NCBI RefSeq assembly: GCF_014333615.1
Contig: NZ_JACSCY010000019.1
Location: forward strand, 25,927-89,926
DNA from: Hymenobacter citatus
GTDB taxonomy: Bacteria > Bacteroidota > Bacteroidia > Cytophagales > Hymenobacteraceae
Length of the DNA: 64,000 bases
Direction: 5' to 3'
Below the pieces are notes generated by a model. It was given only the letters and a program-made list of their open reading frames with translations. It was not told the origin of the DNA and ran no database searches. Below are positions 8,273-16,978 of the stretch, piece after piece (positions within the stretch are counted from its first letter, which is position 1; each line of letters begins with the position of its first letter). The translations under genes and the position numbers were made by a program.

Positions 8273-9112
8273 CTACCCCATCACGGTGACAAGTCGCCAG
8301 AACGGCTCGGCCAGCTGCGCATTGCCCGTTACGTGCGCGTGCGCAGCGGCTTGCGCGGGTGGTAAGCTTTTGGTGAACAGTCGCCACGCCACCTCGCCTT
8401 CCAGCGTGATAGTCGTTGTACTTTCCCCCTGATATGCAGCAAGTAGCTGCCACCCATTTTCATCTCGGTATACGTAACAGGTTACTGCCCCCGGTTCGAT
8501 GATGGTTACCTGAATGGCTGTGCCGGGGGGCGCTTCTACCGCGCGGTAGTGATGGGGCAGCGCTTGCAAACAGGTAAGCAAAAAGGGCTGGTACAACGCT
8601 GGTTGCAAGAGCGCGTCGGCCTGCCCTACCGCCAGCCGGATTTGCTGCTGATGATGCCACTTCTCGGTGTAGTCGCGGGCAATATGAAACCGATTGCTCG
8701 AGGTTTCTTCTCCGGCCCAAGCCACGGCAAAAGTTGCCGGCGCGTCTTGGTCGAGGCTGGCCAAATACGTGTTGTAATACGAGCCACTCATTTCCAGCAA
8801 CCACGTAATAACGTGTGGGCTCAGCCGCCGACCAGCCGTTACCCATGTGGCATTCAGCTCGTTCAGGTACGTCACTACATCCTTGTAGGCTGAGCTTGCC
8901 GGGCCCGCCACTCCAAAATAGCCGTCGCGCAGCATAGAAAGCGTGCGCAGATTTCCATCCAGCAAATGCAGGGCAATGGCTTGCACATCCCATTGCGGGG
9001 CTACCGTGGGATGGTGCCAATCAGCCGGTTCCAACGAGCGGAGCAACGTCAGCAAGTGCTCGTCTAGCACTGGAAATAGATGGATGGTGGTCGGTACTGG
9101 CAAATGTAGCAT
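8273..9112 (-). CDS. DinB/maleylpyruvate-isomerase N-domain-like protein
   Basis: A 279-residue protein with the four-helix layout of the DinB/MDMPI_N superfamily: WDVQAIALHLLDGN at about 42-55 gives the first metal-type His, and DYTEKWHHQQQIR at about 168-180 gives the His pair near the last helix. Members bind a divalent metal and often transfer or use low-molecular-weight thiols. That fits loosely with the bacillithiol gene bshB1 elsewhere in the window, but the link is inference. The gene begins 12 bp after the trmB stop, so both are probably co-transcribed. Substrate unknown. Confidence 0.65.
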   Translation of the reverse strand: MLHLPVPTTIHLFPVLDEHLLTLLRSLEPADWHHPTVAPQWDVQAIALHLLDGNLRTLSMLRDGYFGVAGPASSAYKDVVTYLNELNATWVTAGRRLSPHVITWLLEMSGSYYNTYLASLDQDAPATFAVAWAGEETSSNRFHIARDYTEKWHHQQQIRLAVGQADALLQPALYQPFLLTCLQALPHHYRAVEAPPGTAIQVTIIEPGAVTCYVYRDENGWQLLAAYQGESTTTITLEGEVAWRLFTKSLPPAQAAAHAHVTGNAQLAEPFWRLVTVMG

Positions 9113-9124
9113 AGCCTACAAGCG

Positions 9125-9787
9125 TTAGCGCAGTGTAAACTGCACGTACTTAATCGGCACGTCCAGCGTGCGGTACTTCCGTTCGAAAGTGGTCTGGATG
9201 TCCTCGGCGTGGGGGAGCAGTTCGGGCGTGGCGTACAGGTCCTTGGTATGCGCCAGGATGGAGGCGCCAGCGCGCTCGTGCAGAACTTCCAGCGTGTAGT
9301 CAAACAGACCCTCGTTGTCGGTTTTGAGGTGGATGAGGCCGCCGGGTTGCAAGGCCTGCTGGTACAGATCCAGGAAGCGCGGCGAGGTGAGGCGGCGCTT
9401 AATATCCCGGTCGCGGGGACGCGGGTCGGGGAAGGTAATCCAGATTTCGGCCAGCTCGCCGGGTGCGAAGTGCGTAAGCAGGTCATGCGCACGGGTGCGC
9501 ACAAAGCCCACGTTCGTGAGGCCCAGCGCCTCGGCGCGAGTGCTACCCCGCCAGATTCGGTCACCCTTGATATCCAAGCCCAGGAAGTTGCGCTCAGGGT
9601 AGCGCTCAGCCAGTCCTACCGTGTACTCGCCCTTGCCGCAGCCCACCTCCAGCGTGATGGGGTGGTTATTTTGAAAAAATGCTTCGTGCCAACGCCCGCC
9701 CAGTTGCTGATACGTGTCCTTGCCCGGCTCTACAATGTCCGGACGGTTGGCATTCTCCGCAAAGCGGATGAGTTTAATTCGACTCAC
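9125..9787 (-). CDS. trmB: tRNA (guanine-N7-)-methyltransferase
   Basis: Methylates N7 of G46 in the tRNA variable loop with S-adenosylmethionine (cytosol). The 220-residue Rossmann-fold protein shows the SAM loop EVGCGKGEY at 47-55, an acidic residue at the end of strand 2 (GLDIKGDR), and the TrmB signature ITFPDPRPRDRDIKRRL at about 117-133. The end IKYVQFTLR is the usual C-terminus of the family in Bacteroidota. The start is the ATG at 9787; upstream lies only repeat DNA. Confidence 0.96.
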   Translation of the reverse strand: MSRIKLIRFAENANRPDIVEPGKDTYQQLGGRWHEAFFQNNHPITLEVGCGKGEYTVGLAERYPERNFLGLDIKGDRIWRGSTRAEALGLTNVGFVRTRAHDLLTHFAPGELAEIWITFPDPRPRDRDIKRRLTSPRFLDLYQQALQPGGLIHLKTDNEGLFDYTLEVLHERAGASILAHTKDLYATPELLPHAEDIQTTFERKYRTLDVPIKYVQFTLR

Positions 9788-9789
9788 GG

Positions 9790-9935
9790 AATGGTGAAAT
9801 GGTGAAGTTGTGAAATGGTGAGTGTAAAGCCATCTGTCATCCTGAGCTTGCGAAGGACCTTATTACAACAGAACGACAGGCGTATCAACGACTCGTTCTG
9901 CTGTGATAAGGTCCTTCGCAAGCTCAGGATGACAG
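9790..9935. repeat. Composite F1-half plus F2 hairpin upstream of trmB
   Basis: 9790-9822 is an F1-like array (GGTGAAATGGTGAAGTTGTG). A short AAAGCC spacer follows, then an F2 hairpin at 9834-9935 with arms CTGTCATCCTGAGCTTGCGA and their complement, a GGACCTTAT/ATAAGGTCC stem, and a second inner stem AGAACGA/TCGTTCT. There is no right-hand F1 arm here. Confidence 0.92.
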
Positions 9936-9957
9936 TTATAACGGCTTTCGCCTTTTA

Positions 9958-11262
9958 TCAAAGGTCGTCTACCTCGGCTACCACAAAAGTACTACCACCG
10001 ATGTAGACTACGTCTTCGGCCGTGGCGGCAGCGCGGGCGGCTTGCACCGCAGCGGCCACCGTAGGGTAGGCCGTGCCGTGCAGCCCTACCCCGGCTGCCT
10101 GAGTCGCCAGGGTCTCGGCTGGCAACGCCCGCGGGATGCTGGCTTGGCAGAAATAATAGGTGGCATCCTGAGGCAGCAGGAGCAGCACGGGCGTCACATC
10201 CTTATCGTTGACGACACCCAGCACGAGATGCAGTTGCTGATGCGGCAGTTGGGCCAGCTGGTGCATGGTCAGGCGCAAGCCAGCCTCGTTGTGGGCCGTG
10301 TCGCAGATGGTGAGTGGCTGACGGCCAATGATGGTCCAACGGCCGGCAAAGCCGGTGAGGCGGGTGACTTCGCGCAAGCCCGTGCGCAGGGCATCTTCCG
10401 AAATCGTGAAACCCTGCTGCCGCAATTCGTCTATGGTTGCCAGCACGCCAGGTAGGTTTAGCCGCTGGTAGTCGCCCAGCAGCCCTAGCTCCAATTGGGC
10501 CAGGTAGGGCGTGCCGTGGTGCTGTACGTCTAGGAGTTGGGTATTCGCATCGGACACGACAGTTTCCACCGGCTGTAACACCTGGTACTGCTGATCAGCG
10601 AAAAGCAACGGCGCATTTTCTGCATTCGCTTTTTGCTGGAATACCGCCACTACCTCCGGCTGGGTTTGGCTGATGATGGCCGGCACGCCAGGCTTGATAA
10701 TACCGGCTTTTTCGGCGGCAATCAGCGGCAGCGTATCGCCGAGCATGGCTTGGTGGTCGTAGCTGATGTTGGTGATGAGCGAGACGAGCGGCGTGATGAT
10801 GTTGGTGGAATCCAGCCGGCCGCCCAGCCCTACCTCCACCACGGCAATATCAACCTGCTCCTCGGCAAAATACGAATAGGCCAAGGCCACGCACATCTCA
10901 AAAAATGACGGTTGGATCTGCTCAAACAACGGCCGCCATTTCGCTACCCACTGCACTAGATAGTCGGGCGCTAGCTCCTGCCCATTGAGGCGAATGCGCT
11001 CCGTGAACTCGCGCAGGTGCGGCGACGTGTAGAGCCCTACTCGATAGCCGGCCGCCTGCAATACGGCCGCCAACATATTAGAACTGCTCCCCTTGCCATT
11101 GGTACCAGCCACGTGCACGGCCCGGAACTTTCGCTCAGGATGCCCCATGGCTTCAGCCAACGCTTCGGTGTTGCCGAGGCCTTTCTTGAAGCCCGCTGCC
11201 CCTACCCGCTGGTACATGGGCAACTGTTGGTAAAGGTAGTCGAGGGTTTCACGGTAGGTCAT
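9958..11262 (-). CDS. folC: Bifunctional folylpolyglutamate/dihydrofolate synthase
   Basis: Adds glutamate to folates and probably also to dihydropteroate, using ATP. The 434-residue Mur-ligase-like protein has the P-loop AGTNGKGSSS (52-61), the FolC block LYTSPHLREFTERIRLNG and the central AVVEVGLGGRLDSTN. The C-terminal half contains LTICDTAHNEAGL, the usual DxAHN motif. Length is normal. It sits downstream of the tonB-exbD-exbB genes on the same strand, separated by an F1 hairpin. Confidence 0.96.
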   Translation of the reverse strand: MTYRETLDYLYQQLPMYQRVGAAGFKKGLGNTEALAEAMGHPERKFRAVHVAGTNGKGSSSNMLAAVLQAAGYRVGLYTSPHLREFTERIRLNGQELAPDYLVQWVAKWRPLFEQIQPSFFEMCVALAYSYFAEEQVDIAVVEVGLGGRLDSTNIITPLVSLITNISYDHQAMLGDTLPLIAAEKAGIIKPGVPAIISQTQPEVVAVFQQKANAENAPLLFADQQYQVLQPVETVVSDANTQLLDVQHHGTPYLAQLELGLLGDYQRLNLPGVLATIDELRQQGFTISEDALRTGLREVTRLTGFAGRWTIIGRQPLTICDTAHNEAGLRLTMHQLAQLPHQQLHLVLGVVNDKDVTPVLLLLPQDATYYFCQASIPRALPAETLATQAAGVGLHGTAYPTVAAAVQAARAAATAEDVVYIGGSTFVVAEVDDL

Positions 11263-11266
11263 AAAT

Positions 11267-11376
11267 GGTGAGATGGGGAGTAGTGAAATAGTGAGTTCGA
11301 CGTTCTGGCCGCGCAGCTTGCAAAAATAGCGCAGTCAAACCGTCAAACTCACCATTTCGCTACTCCCCATCTCACC
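11267..11376. repeat. F1 intergenic hairpin, copy b
   Basis: Arms 11267-11307 and 11336-11376 are complementary over 41 positions with several mismatches (GGTGAGATGGGGAGTAGTGA and partner). The element fills the gap between the tonB-like stop (11378) and the folC start. Confidence 0.9.
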
Positions 11377-11377
11377 G

Positions 11378-12292
11378 CTACCGTACTGTAAAGCGGAAGG
11401 TGTAGTAGCCCGAGCCGCCGCCCGTAGCCGAAGTGGTCCGCCGGAACTCGGCGTTTTGCAGGGCGTCGCGGCATGCCTTTTCCTGCGCCGCCGACACGTT
11501 ACCGGACACTTTCGTAATGGCATCTACCTCGCCATCGGCATTCACTTTAATGCGGAAGCGTACGAAACCAGAGTTGTTGTCTAGAGCCGGCGCGGTGGGG
11601 CGGTTTACAAAAGCCCAACCGCTCATTTCAAGGCCGCCGGCGCCGCCGCTGCCGGGGCTGCTGCCGCTACCACCACTACCAGGTTGGCCGTATAGCGCCT
11701 TAGCGTCGAGGGTGCCGCGTGGGTCGCCTTGGTCGCCCACACTGCCGGGCCGGTCGCCGTTGTTGTTGCCGGTGGGCGTGTTGCTGGTGCCGTTCACGCC
11801 GTTGCCGCCGCCCGAGGCACTACCGCGGGGCGTGTAGAGCGTGCGGGGTTTGGGAGCCGGTTTGGGTGGTGCTTCCTCGCGTACTTCCTCGCGGGGAGGC
11901 TCAGGGGTAGGCCGGGGCGTGGCCCGCGTGACGGGCGGCACCGATACGGGGCTTTCCTCGGCCTCGCTGGTCACAATCTTCTCCTGCACCGCTGGCTGGG
12001 GCGGGCTAGGCGGGGGCGTTACGGGCGCGGCCCGCGGCTGGGGCGACGGATTATTGGCGGGCGGGCGGCTATCCTCGCGGTTGCGCGAGTCGTTGGCCGT
12101 CGCCAGGCTCTGAATGTCGCCTGAACCGGCTTCATCAATACCATAGTTCAGCTCTACCCCGTCGCCACCAAACGTCAGGGGTGGATCTGGTTCCCGAAAC
12201 ACAGTAAACACAAACACCGCGGCCAGCAGACCGTGAATAATCACGGCGCCCAGGAGGGCCTCGCGGCGGTGCTCTTCGCGGTGAGTTGCCAT
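11378..12292 (-). CDS. TonB-family energy transducer
   Basis: A 304-residue inner-membrane protein that should carry proton-motive energy from ExbB/ExbD to outer-membrane receptors. There is one membrane helix at about residues 13-31 (LLGAVIIHGLLAAVFVFTVF) after a short basic cytoplasmic end. A long Pro-rich periplasmic spacer (about 75-145) and a Gly/Ser/Asn-rich stretch (about 160-215) follow. The C-terminal ~80 residues (FVRFRIKVNADGEVDAITKV) match the TonB/TolA C-terminal layout. It is the third gene of the exbB-exbD-tonB run. Confidence 0.85.
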   Translation of the reverse strand: MATHREEHRREALLGAVIIHGLLAAVFVFTVFREPDPPLTFGGDGVELNYGIDEAGSGDIQSLATANDSRNREDSRPPANNPSPQPRAAPVTPPPSPPQPAVQEKIVTSEAEESPVSVPPVTRATPRPTPEPPREEVREEAPPKPAPKPRTLYTPRGSASGGGNGVNGTSNTPTGNNNGDRPGSVGDQGDPRGTLDAKALYGQPGSGGSGSSPGSGGAGGLEMSGWAFVNRPTAPALDNNSGFVRFRIKVNADGEVDAITKVSGNVSAAQEKACRDALQNAEFRRTTSATGGGSGYYTFRFTVR

Positions 12293-12301
12293 AGGGAAAG
12301 T

Positions 12302-12413
12302 GGTGAGATGGTGAGTAGTGAGATGGTGAGTTTGCTGTTCTAAAAAATTAATGGCGCAGTCTGCGCGATTGGCATAGCCAGAACGTCAAACTCACCATCT
12401 CACTACTCACCAT
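12302..12413. repeat. F1 intergenic hairpin, copy c (between tonB-like gene and exbD)
   Basis: Left arm about 12302-12341 and right arm about 12380-12413 include 27 bp of exact complement (ATGGTGAGTAGTGAGATGGT type). The element fills the gap between two genes of what should be one operon, and the exbD stop codon (12414-12416) follows directly. Confidence 0.9.
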
Positions 12414-12812
12414 TTACTTCTGGGCCTGCGTGGCCATGACCATTTTGATTTTCAGGCGGTTGCCGATTTCCAGTACGTCTACCAGCTTCTGCACGTTCAA
12501 GCCGGAGTCGACGCGCAGCACCACGGTGGTGTTTTCCTGGCCCTGCACGCGGTTGCCCAGTTCCTGCTCCAGGGTAGCGGCCGTCACGGGCTGACGGTCA
12601 ATGAAATATTCCCCGTTGGCATTCACCGACACATTGATGGTCTGCTTCATCACGGCCTTACCCGAGCGGGCATTGGGCAGCATCAGCTTAATCACGTTCG
12701 GATTCACCATCGTACTCACAATTAGGAAGAACAACATCAGGAAGAACATGATGTCGTTCATCGAGCTGGTCTCGACGTGCGAAGAAAGCTTGCGGCGACG
12801 GGTGAGGTTCAT
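12414..12812 (-). CDS. exbD: ExbD/TolR-type biopolymer transport protein
   Basis: A 132-residue inner-membrane partner of ExbB that couples proton flow to TonB. It has one membrane helix at about 20-37 (DIMFFLMLFFLIVSTMV) with the conserved channel Asp20, and a periplasmic domain ending ALEIGNRLKIKMVMAT-like (here VLEIGNRLKIKMVMATQ). Family length is 130-150 residues. Which of the exbD or tolR names applies is not settled by sequence alone, but the TonB-like gene downstream favours exbD. Confidence 0.9.
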   Translation of the reverse strand: MNLTRRRKLSSHVETSSMNDIMFFLMLFFLIVSTMVNPNVIKLMLPNARSGKAVMKQTINVSVNANGEYFIDRQPVTAATLEQELGNRVQGQENTTVVLRVDSGLNVQKLVDVLEIGNRLKIKMVMATQAQK

Positions 12813-12821
12813 GTGTGTGAG

Positions 12822-12934
12822 TGGCGAAATGGTGAGATAGTGAAATGGTGAGCTTCATGTTCTATTTGCGCAAATAGTGCAGTTCATGCCAATAGAACGT
12901 CAAACTCACTATTTCACTATCTCACCATCTCACT
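12822..12934. repeat. F1 intergenic hairpin, copy d (between exbD and exbB)
   Basis: Arms at about 12822-12863 and 12892-12934 are complementary with few mismatches (GGTGAGATAGTGAAATGGTG type). The loop carries TTGCGCAAATAGTGCAG, close to the loop of other F1 copies. The element fills the exbB-exbD gap. Confidence 0.9.
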
Positions 12935-12935
12935 G

Positions 12936-13640
12936 CTAATTGTCCTGTAGAATATCCATGAACTCCACGGCGGAGTTCTCCATGCGCACCACCAGGTTTT
13001 CGACCATGATGCTGAGCCAGTGGTAGCCGATGTGAGCAATGATACCCACGATGAGGCCCGCGGCGGAGGTAACCATCTTGGTGTATAGACCTCCCGAAAT
13101 TTGCGCAATGCCGAAGTCGCCGGTGGTGGAGATGGAGTAGAAAATCTTGATAACCCCAATAATAGTACCCACGAAACCGAGCATGGGCGCAATACCGGCA
13201 ATAATACCCAGCACGCCAATGCCTTTTTCGAGGCGGGCTACTTCAATCTTTCCTACGTTCTCTACGCTAGCCTCAATCTCCTGCAAGGGTAGGCCAATGC
13301 GACGAATACCTTTCTCAATCATGCGGGCCAGCGGCGAGGGCGTTTGCGCGCAGAGCATTTTGGCCCCTTGCAGGTCGCCGCGCACCATCAGGCTCTTGAT
13401 GCTACCCATGAAGCCGGAGGGCATAGTAGCCGCCCGCCGAATCGTGATGTACCGCTCGATCATGATGTAAATCGAGACGAACGAAAGCAGAAAGATTGGC
13501 ACCATAATCCAGCCACCTTTCAAAATCAGGTCGAGCAGGGACAGGTCGGTGGTATCGGCAACGGGAACGTTGGTAGCTGCGGCGGCAGAGTCGGCGGCTA
13601 CGGTGGCGGCAGTGGTAATCTGCAGCAGGAATGCACTCAT
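12936..13640 (-). CDS. exbB: ExbB/TolQ/MotA-family proton channel
   Basis: A 234-residue inner-membrane channel subunit. It has three membrane segments, about 44-61 (WIMVPIFLLSFVSIYIMI), about 130-155 (GIIAGIAPMLGFVGTIIGVI) and about 180-205 (AAGLIVGIIAHIGYHWL), with a cytoplasmic loop between the first two that includes LARMIEKGIRRIG. The GxxGTxxG pattern of the family is present. An Ala-rich N-terminal tail precedes the first helix. It heads the run exbB-exbD-tonB and follows the HU/SPOR gene by 6 bp, so the two are probably one transcript. Confidence 0.92.
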   Translation of the reverse strand: MSAFLLQITTAATVAADSAAAATNVPVADTTDLSLLDLILKGGWIMVPIFLLSFVSIYIMIERYITIRRAATMPSGFMGSIKSLMVRGDLQGAKMLCAQTPSPLARMIEKGIRRIGLPLQEIEASVENVGKIEVARLEKGIGVLGIIAGIAPMLGFVGTIIGVIKIFYSISTTGDFGIAQISGGLYTKMVTSAAGLIVGIIAHIGYHWLSIMVENLVVRMENSAVEFMDILQDN

Positions 13641-13646
13641 GCTAGA

Positions 13647-14858
13647 CTAGTAAGGGAGAACCCAGGGAGAAGAACTAGAATACTTTTTCAACTGTGCCAG
13701 GTGCGCGGTAGCGCTTGGCTTGTCGGTGTAATTTCCTACCGACACGCGGTAGTAGCGGCTGGTTGCCGATGGCAGAATAATTTGTGCAATTTGTCCTTGC
13801 TTGCTGAGCTGCGCCACGCGCTGCTGGGCTTTGGGCAGGGAGTTGAACACGTCGGCAATAATGTAGAAACGACCCGTACGGCTTTTAATTGTAGTTTCGG
13901 TAGCGGCAGTTGGTGCGGCGGCGGGCACCGCAGCTTTAGTAGCAGGGGCGGCGGGTTTTGCAACAGCTATTGGGGCTGGTTTTGCCGGAGCAACTGGCGT
14001 ACTAGCTACTGGCGCAGCTTTCTTGGCGGCGGGCGTGGCTACCGCAGGTGCTGGGGAAGGAGCAGTGGCTTTGGTTTCCCACGCTGCCGCCGTGGCTTCG
14101 TCCTCCGCGGCTACAGGGGAAGCGGTTTCTACGGGTGCTTCTGCTACCGTAGTCGACCACGCAGCATCGTCGTTATCGGGGCGGGGCGACAGGGTAGCCT
14201 GCTGGCGCATAGGCCGCGCCGCAGCTGGTGCTGATAGCTCCGTTTGCGCCGGTGCGCTGCTAGTGAAACGTAGCGCGTCGGGCAGAAAATCCAGGTTGAG
14301 GATGTACAGGTATTGCGCCGACAGCGCTAGCCCAACCACCACGGCCACGGCCGCCGACTGCCACAAGCGCCGCGCCCGGCGCCCCACTGCTAATTGTGGC
14401 GCGGCAGGCTGCCGCTCGCGGGCCAGCAGCGCATCCGTAGCACGCACCGGCCGCGACACCAGCTCGGGCAGACCGTAGCTGGCAGAGAGCAGGTTTTGGG
14501 AGCCCGTATACTCGAAATCCAATCCACGGCCCGCCGCCTGCCGGAATACACCGATACCTGGCAACTCGGTCCGCTGCTGGGTGTCCAGCTCAGCGCGCAG
14601 GCGCGCTACGGCATCCTGCACCAGTTGGCGGGCCTGCCCGGCGCTTACGCCCAGGGTGCGGCTCAGGGCATCTACCAGCAGCCCATCATTGCGGGTCAAC
14701 GACTGATTGAAGGCCACGCGCTTGGTAGGCGGCGCCAGGGTGTGGCGAACCGGATGAATCTGCGCGGGGGCATAATCGGCAATCAGCCCACCAAAATCGG
14801 GAATAATAACGCAATCGTGGTGTTGAAGCAGGGTGCGAATATGGTCGGAAAGCTGCAC
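13647..14858 (-). CDS. HU-CCDC81-like and SPOR domain protein
   Basis: A 403-residue membrane protein with an HU-like DNA-binding fold of the bacterial CCDC81 type at about 1-140 (HDCVIIPDFGGLIADYAPAQ; VAFNQSLTRNDGLLVDAL; ELPGIGVFRQ). One membrane helix spans about 167-187. A Pro/Ala/Lys-rich spacer follows, then a SPOR domain at about 325-403 (GRFYIIADVFNSLPKAQQRV) that binds denuded peptidoglycan. The order suggests a link between something inside the cell and septal wall. This arrangement is common in Bacteroidota and the gene often sits by exbB/tolQ, as here; its exact role is not known. Confidence 0.85.
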   Translation of the reverse strand: MQLSDHIRTLLQHHDCVIIPDFGGLIADYAPAQIHPVRHTLAPPTKRVAFNQSLTRNDGLLVDALSRTLGVSAGQARQLVQDAVARLRAELDTQQRTELPGIGVFRQAAGRGLDFEYTGSQNLLSASYGLPELVSRPVRATDALLARERQPAAPQLAVGRRARRLWQSAAVAVVVGLALSAQYLYILNLDFLPDALRFTSSAPAQTELSAPAAARPMRQQATLSPRPDNDDAAWSTTVAEAPVETASPVAAEDEATAAAWETKATAPSPAPAVATPAAKKAAPVASTPVAPAKPAPIAVAKPAAPATKAAVPAAAPTAATETTIKSRTGRFYIIADVFNSLPKAQQRVAQLSKQGQIAQIILPSATSRYYRVSVGNYTDKPSATAHLAQLKKYSSSSPWVLPY

Positions 14859-14922
14859 GGGCAGGAGGGTCAGAGAGTAACAGAAAACGCCAAGATATTG
14901 GTCAGCCGCTAAAAATCGAAAA

Positions 14923-14977
14923 CCTTTCCGGTCTTCCTACCCTGCTGTAGCACAGCAGGGTAGGAAGACCGGAAAGG
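14923..14977 (-). terminator. Perfect 26-bp hairpin, probable terminator of the barrel-protein gene
   Basis: Arms 14923-14948 and 14952-14977 are perfect reverse complements with a 3-nt loop. On the minus strand the hairpin is followed by TTTTCGATTTTT. It lies 54 bp past the stop of the barrel gene. The stem contains CCTACCC. Confidence 0.75.
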
Positions 14978-15030
14978 CCCTAAATAAAGTAGCAAAGCAA
15001 CGCGAAATCAGGCATTAACACAGTGAGCGG

Positions 15031-16731
15031 TTAAAAATCATACGTAACACCCGCCAAAACGTTAATTCCTTTCACAGGGTAGTTTAGGAAGTACTGGTAT
15101 TGACGGTTGAGCAAATTATTGCCCATGGCAAAGATTGATAGATTTTCCGAGAATCGGTAATCAGCCTTCAGGTTCAGGTCGATGACGGAGCTGGTAGGCA
15201 GCACCACCCGCTCGCGCACGGTACCGGCCGGCGTGAGTACTGGTCGGTAGCCCGTGCCGTAGCTGGAGCTATACGTATACAGCTCGGCACCCACGCGCAG
15301 CTTCTCGCTGGCATTGTAGCTACCAAAGATGCTGGTCTGAAACTTGGGCCGATGGAAGGCTTCGGCCAGGGTTTTGGTGTTGTAGCCGTTGTAGTCGGCC
15401 TTTAGGCCCAGCCGGAACTTCTCGGCGGCGTTGTACAGCGCCTCAGCATGCACCTGCAACAGCTGCGTCGATTTGTCGTCGTACACCAGATCAAACTTGG
15501 TGGTGTCGCGGGCGTTGTTGTTATAGAAGTAGAGGTTCTGGTCGTTAGAAACCGTCACTTTGGCGTTCAGCTCCAGGTTGCGGGCGGGCGTGGAGCTAAA
15601 GCCCACGTAGAGGGTAGGGCCGCGGCGGGTGTCGGCCACGCGCTGGTTTTTGGCCAGCCAGGGGTTTTCGGTGGTCAGGTCGTAGAGCGTCACGCGTTGC
15701 AGGGCGCCGCCCAGGCCGGCGTACACCAGAAACTTATCTTCCGTGACGGTATAGCCCACACGTACGGCCGGATAAATCTTGAATTGGTTTCGGTCGTTGA
15801 TTGTGTCGCCAGTGTAGCCTATGTTGGCACCCACCGAAATGGCTAAGCGGTTCAACAGCACTTCGTAGCTGGGCGCAATTTGCACAAACGGCCGGCTCAC
15901 AGTGCCAATAGAATCTTGCTGCGAGATGAACGATAAGTCGCCATTGACCACCACGCGCCCCTTTTCGGCCAAAGAATACGCTGATTTGAAGCCGATATTG
16001 AAGTTGCTTTCGCGGGCTTCAAACTGGTCCTTCCAGTAGTTGAACCCTACCCCCAGATCATATTGAAAAGGAGCATCGGCGGAGCGGTTGCGCACATACA
16101 CTTTGGCCGCGGCGCGGTAGAATACCTGCTTCAGTGCGTCGGGGTCGTCGGGCAAGTCAGGCACGTTGCGGTTGTAGCCATAGAAGTTGTACCGCTCACG
16201 CCCCACATCCAACTTGGCGCCCAGCGCCACGGGGCCGTTGTAAATCTCGCCGTTCAGCCCCAAGCGGGTCTGGCTCTGGCGCGAGTTCTGCTTGTCAATC
16301 GGGCCGCGCGACGATGACAGGTGGCTAAAATCGAGGCCGTAGCTGGCGCGGTCGTCGCGGGTATTATGCAAGTAGGCCTTGCCGTAGACGGTGCCATAGT
16401 TACCCAAACCGGCTTTCACATAGTTGCCCGTGAGCGGCAATAGATCTTCCTGCCGGATGGTGAGCACCCGCACCGCGGGGTTGAGGCGGTCGGTGGGTAG
16501 GCGGAAATCGGGATAGTTATACGTGGTGGCGGCCGCCTGCTTAGCGGGCGGCTCGATGCGCACCTTTTCGTAGTTGCGGGCCGCTTCGGGTAGCTGGTTC
16601 ACGCGCTCCTTCACAATCTCCACTTCGGCCTCCTCAATCTTGCCGCCGGGCTTTTTCTGAGCCTGGACAGCAAGCGGCGCAGCAGTCAGCGCAGCCAGGG
16701 CCAGGTAGGTATGGTAGGTAATTCGTTTCAT
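15031..16731 (-). CDS. Outer-membrane beta-barrel (TonB-receptor-like, no recognisable plug)
   Basis: A 566-residue outer-membrane protein. The signal peptide (MKRITYHTYLALAALTAAPL, cut near VQAQ) leads to a charged stretch (about 25-65) and then amphipathic strands ending in NVLAGVTYDF, a typical barrel end with terminal Phe. TonB-receptor barrel features are visible (LNLKADYRFSENLSIFAMGN; YQYFLNYPVKG), but there is no clear plug or CarboxypepD_reg domain. I chose the ATG at 16731; seven residues upstream are open but the signal peptide starts here. It lies between the TPR giant and the exbB group, which suggests joint work in the envelope. Confidence 0.8.
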   Translation of the reverse strand: MKRITYHTYLALAALTAAPLAVQAQKKPGGKIEEAEVEIVKERVNQLPEAARNYEKVRIEPPAKQAAATTYNYPDFRLPTDRLNPAVRVLTIRQEDLLPLTGNYVKAGLGNYGTVYGKAYLHNTRDDRASYGLDFSHLSSSRGPIDKQNSRQSQTRLGLNGEIYNGPVALGAKLDVGRERYNFYGYNRNVPDLPDDPDALKQVFYRAAAKVYVRNRSADAPFQYDLGVGFNYWKDQFEARESNFNIGFKSAYSLAEKGRVVVNGDLSFISQQDSIGTVSRPFVQIAPSYEVLLNRLAISVGANIGYTGDTINDRNQFKIYPAVRVGYTVTEDKFLVYAGLGGALQRVTLYDLTTENPWLAKNQRVADTRRGPTLYVGFSSTPARNLELNAKVTVSNDQNLYFYNNNARDTTKFDLVYDDKSTQLLQVHAEALYNAAEKFRLGLKADYNGYNTKTLAEAFHRPKFQTSIFGSYNASEKLRVGAELYTYSSSYGTGYRPVLTPAGTVRERVVLPTSSVIDLNLKADYRFSENLSIFAMGNNLLNRQYQYFLNYPVKGINVLAGVTYDF

Positions 16732-16745
16732 GAAGAAGTGTTCTG

Positions 16746-16955
16746 ACCTCACCCCCCGGCCCCCTCTCCTCGGGGAGAGGGGGAGCCAGACGACGGGGTA
16801 GGCGATTTTTGAGTTGTGAGTTACCGGTTGTGAGTTGCGAGTAAAAAAGCGTGTGTCATCCTGAGCAGCGCGAAGGACCTTCTCACGTGAGAACGACTAA
16901 CGCAGCAACGACTCGTGCCAACGTGAAAAGGTCCTTCGCGCTACTCAGGATGACA
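16746..16955. repeat. GC-rich hairpin followed by F1-like and F2 hairpin
   Basis: 16746-16790 holds a CCCCCTCTCC/GGAGAGGGGG hairpin. 16811-16845 is an F1-like array with GTTGTGAG units. 16854-16955 is an F2 hairpin with TGTCATCCTGAG arms and GGACCTT/AAGGTCC inside. This fills the gap between the TPR giant and the barrel gene. Confidence 0.88.
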
Positions 16956-16978
16956 GTCGATTTTCACTACCAACCAAA

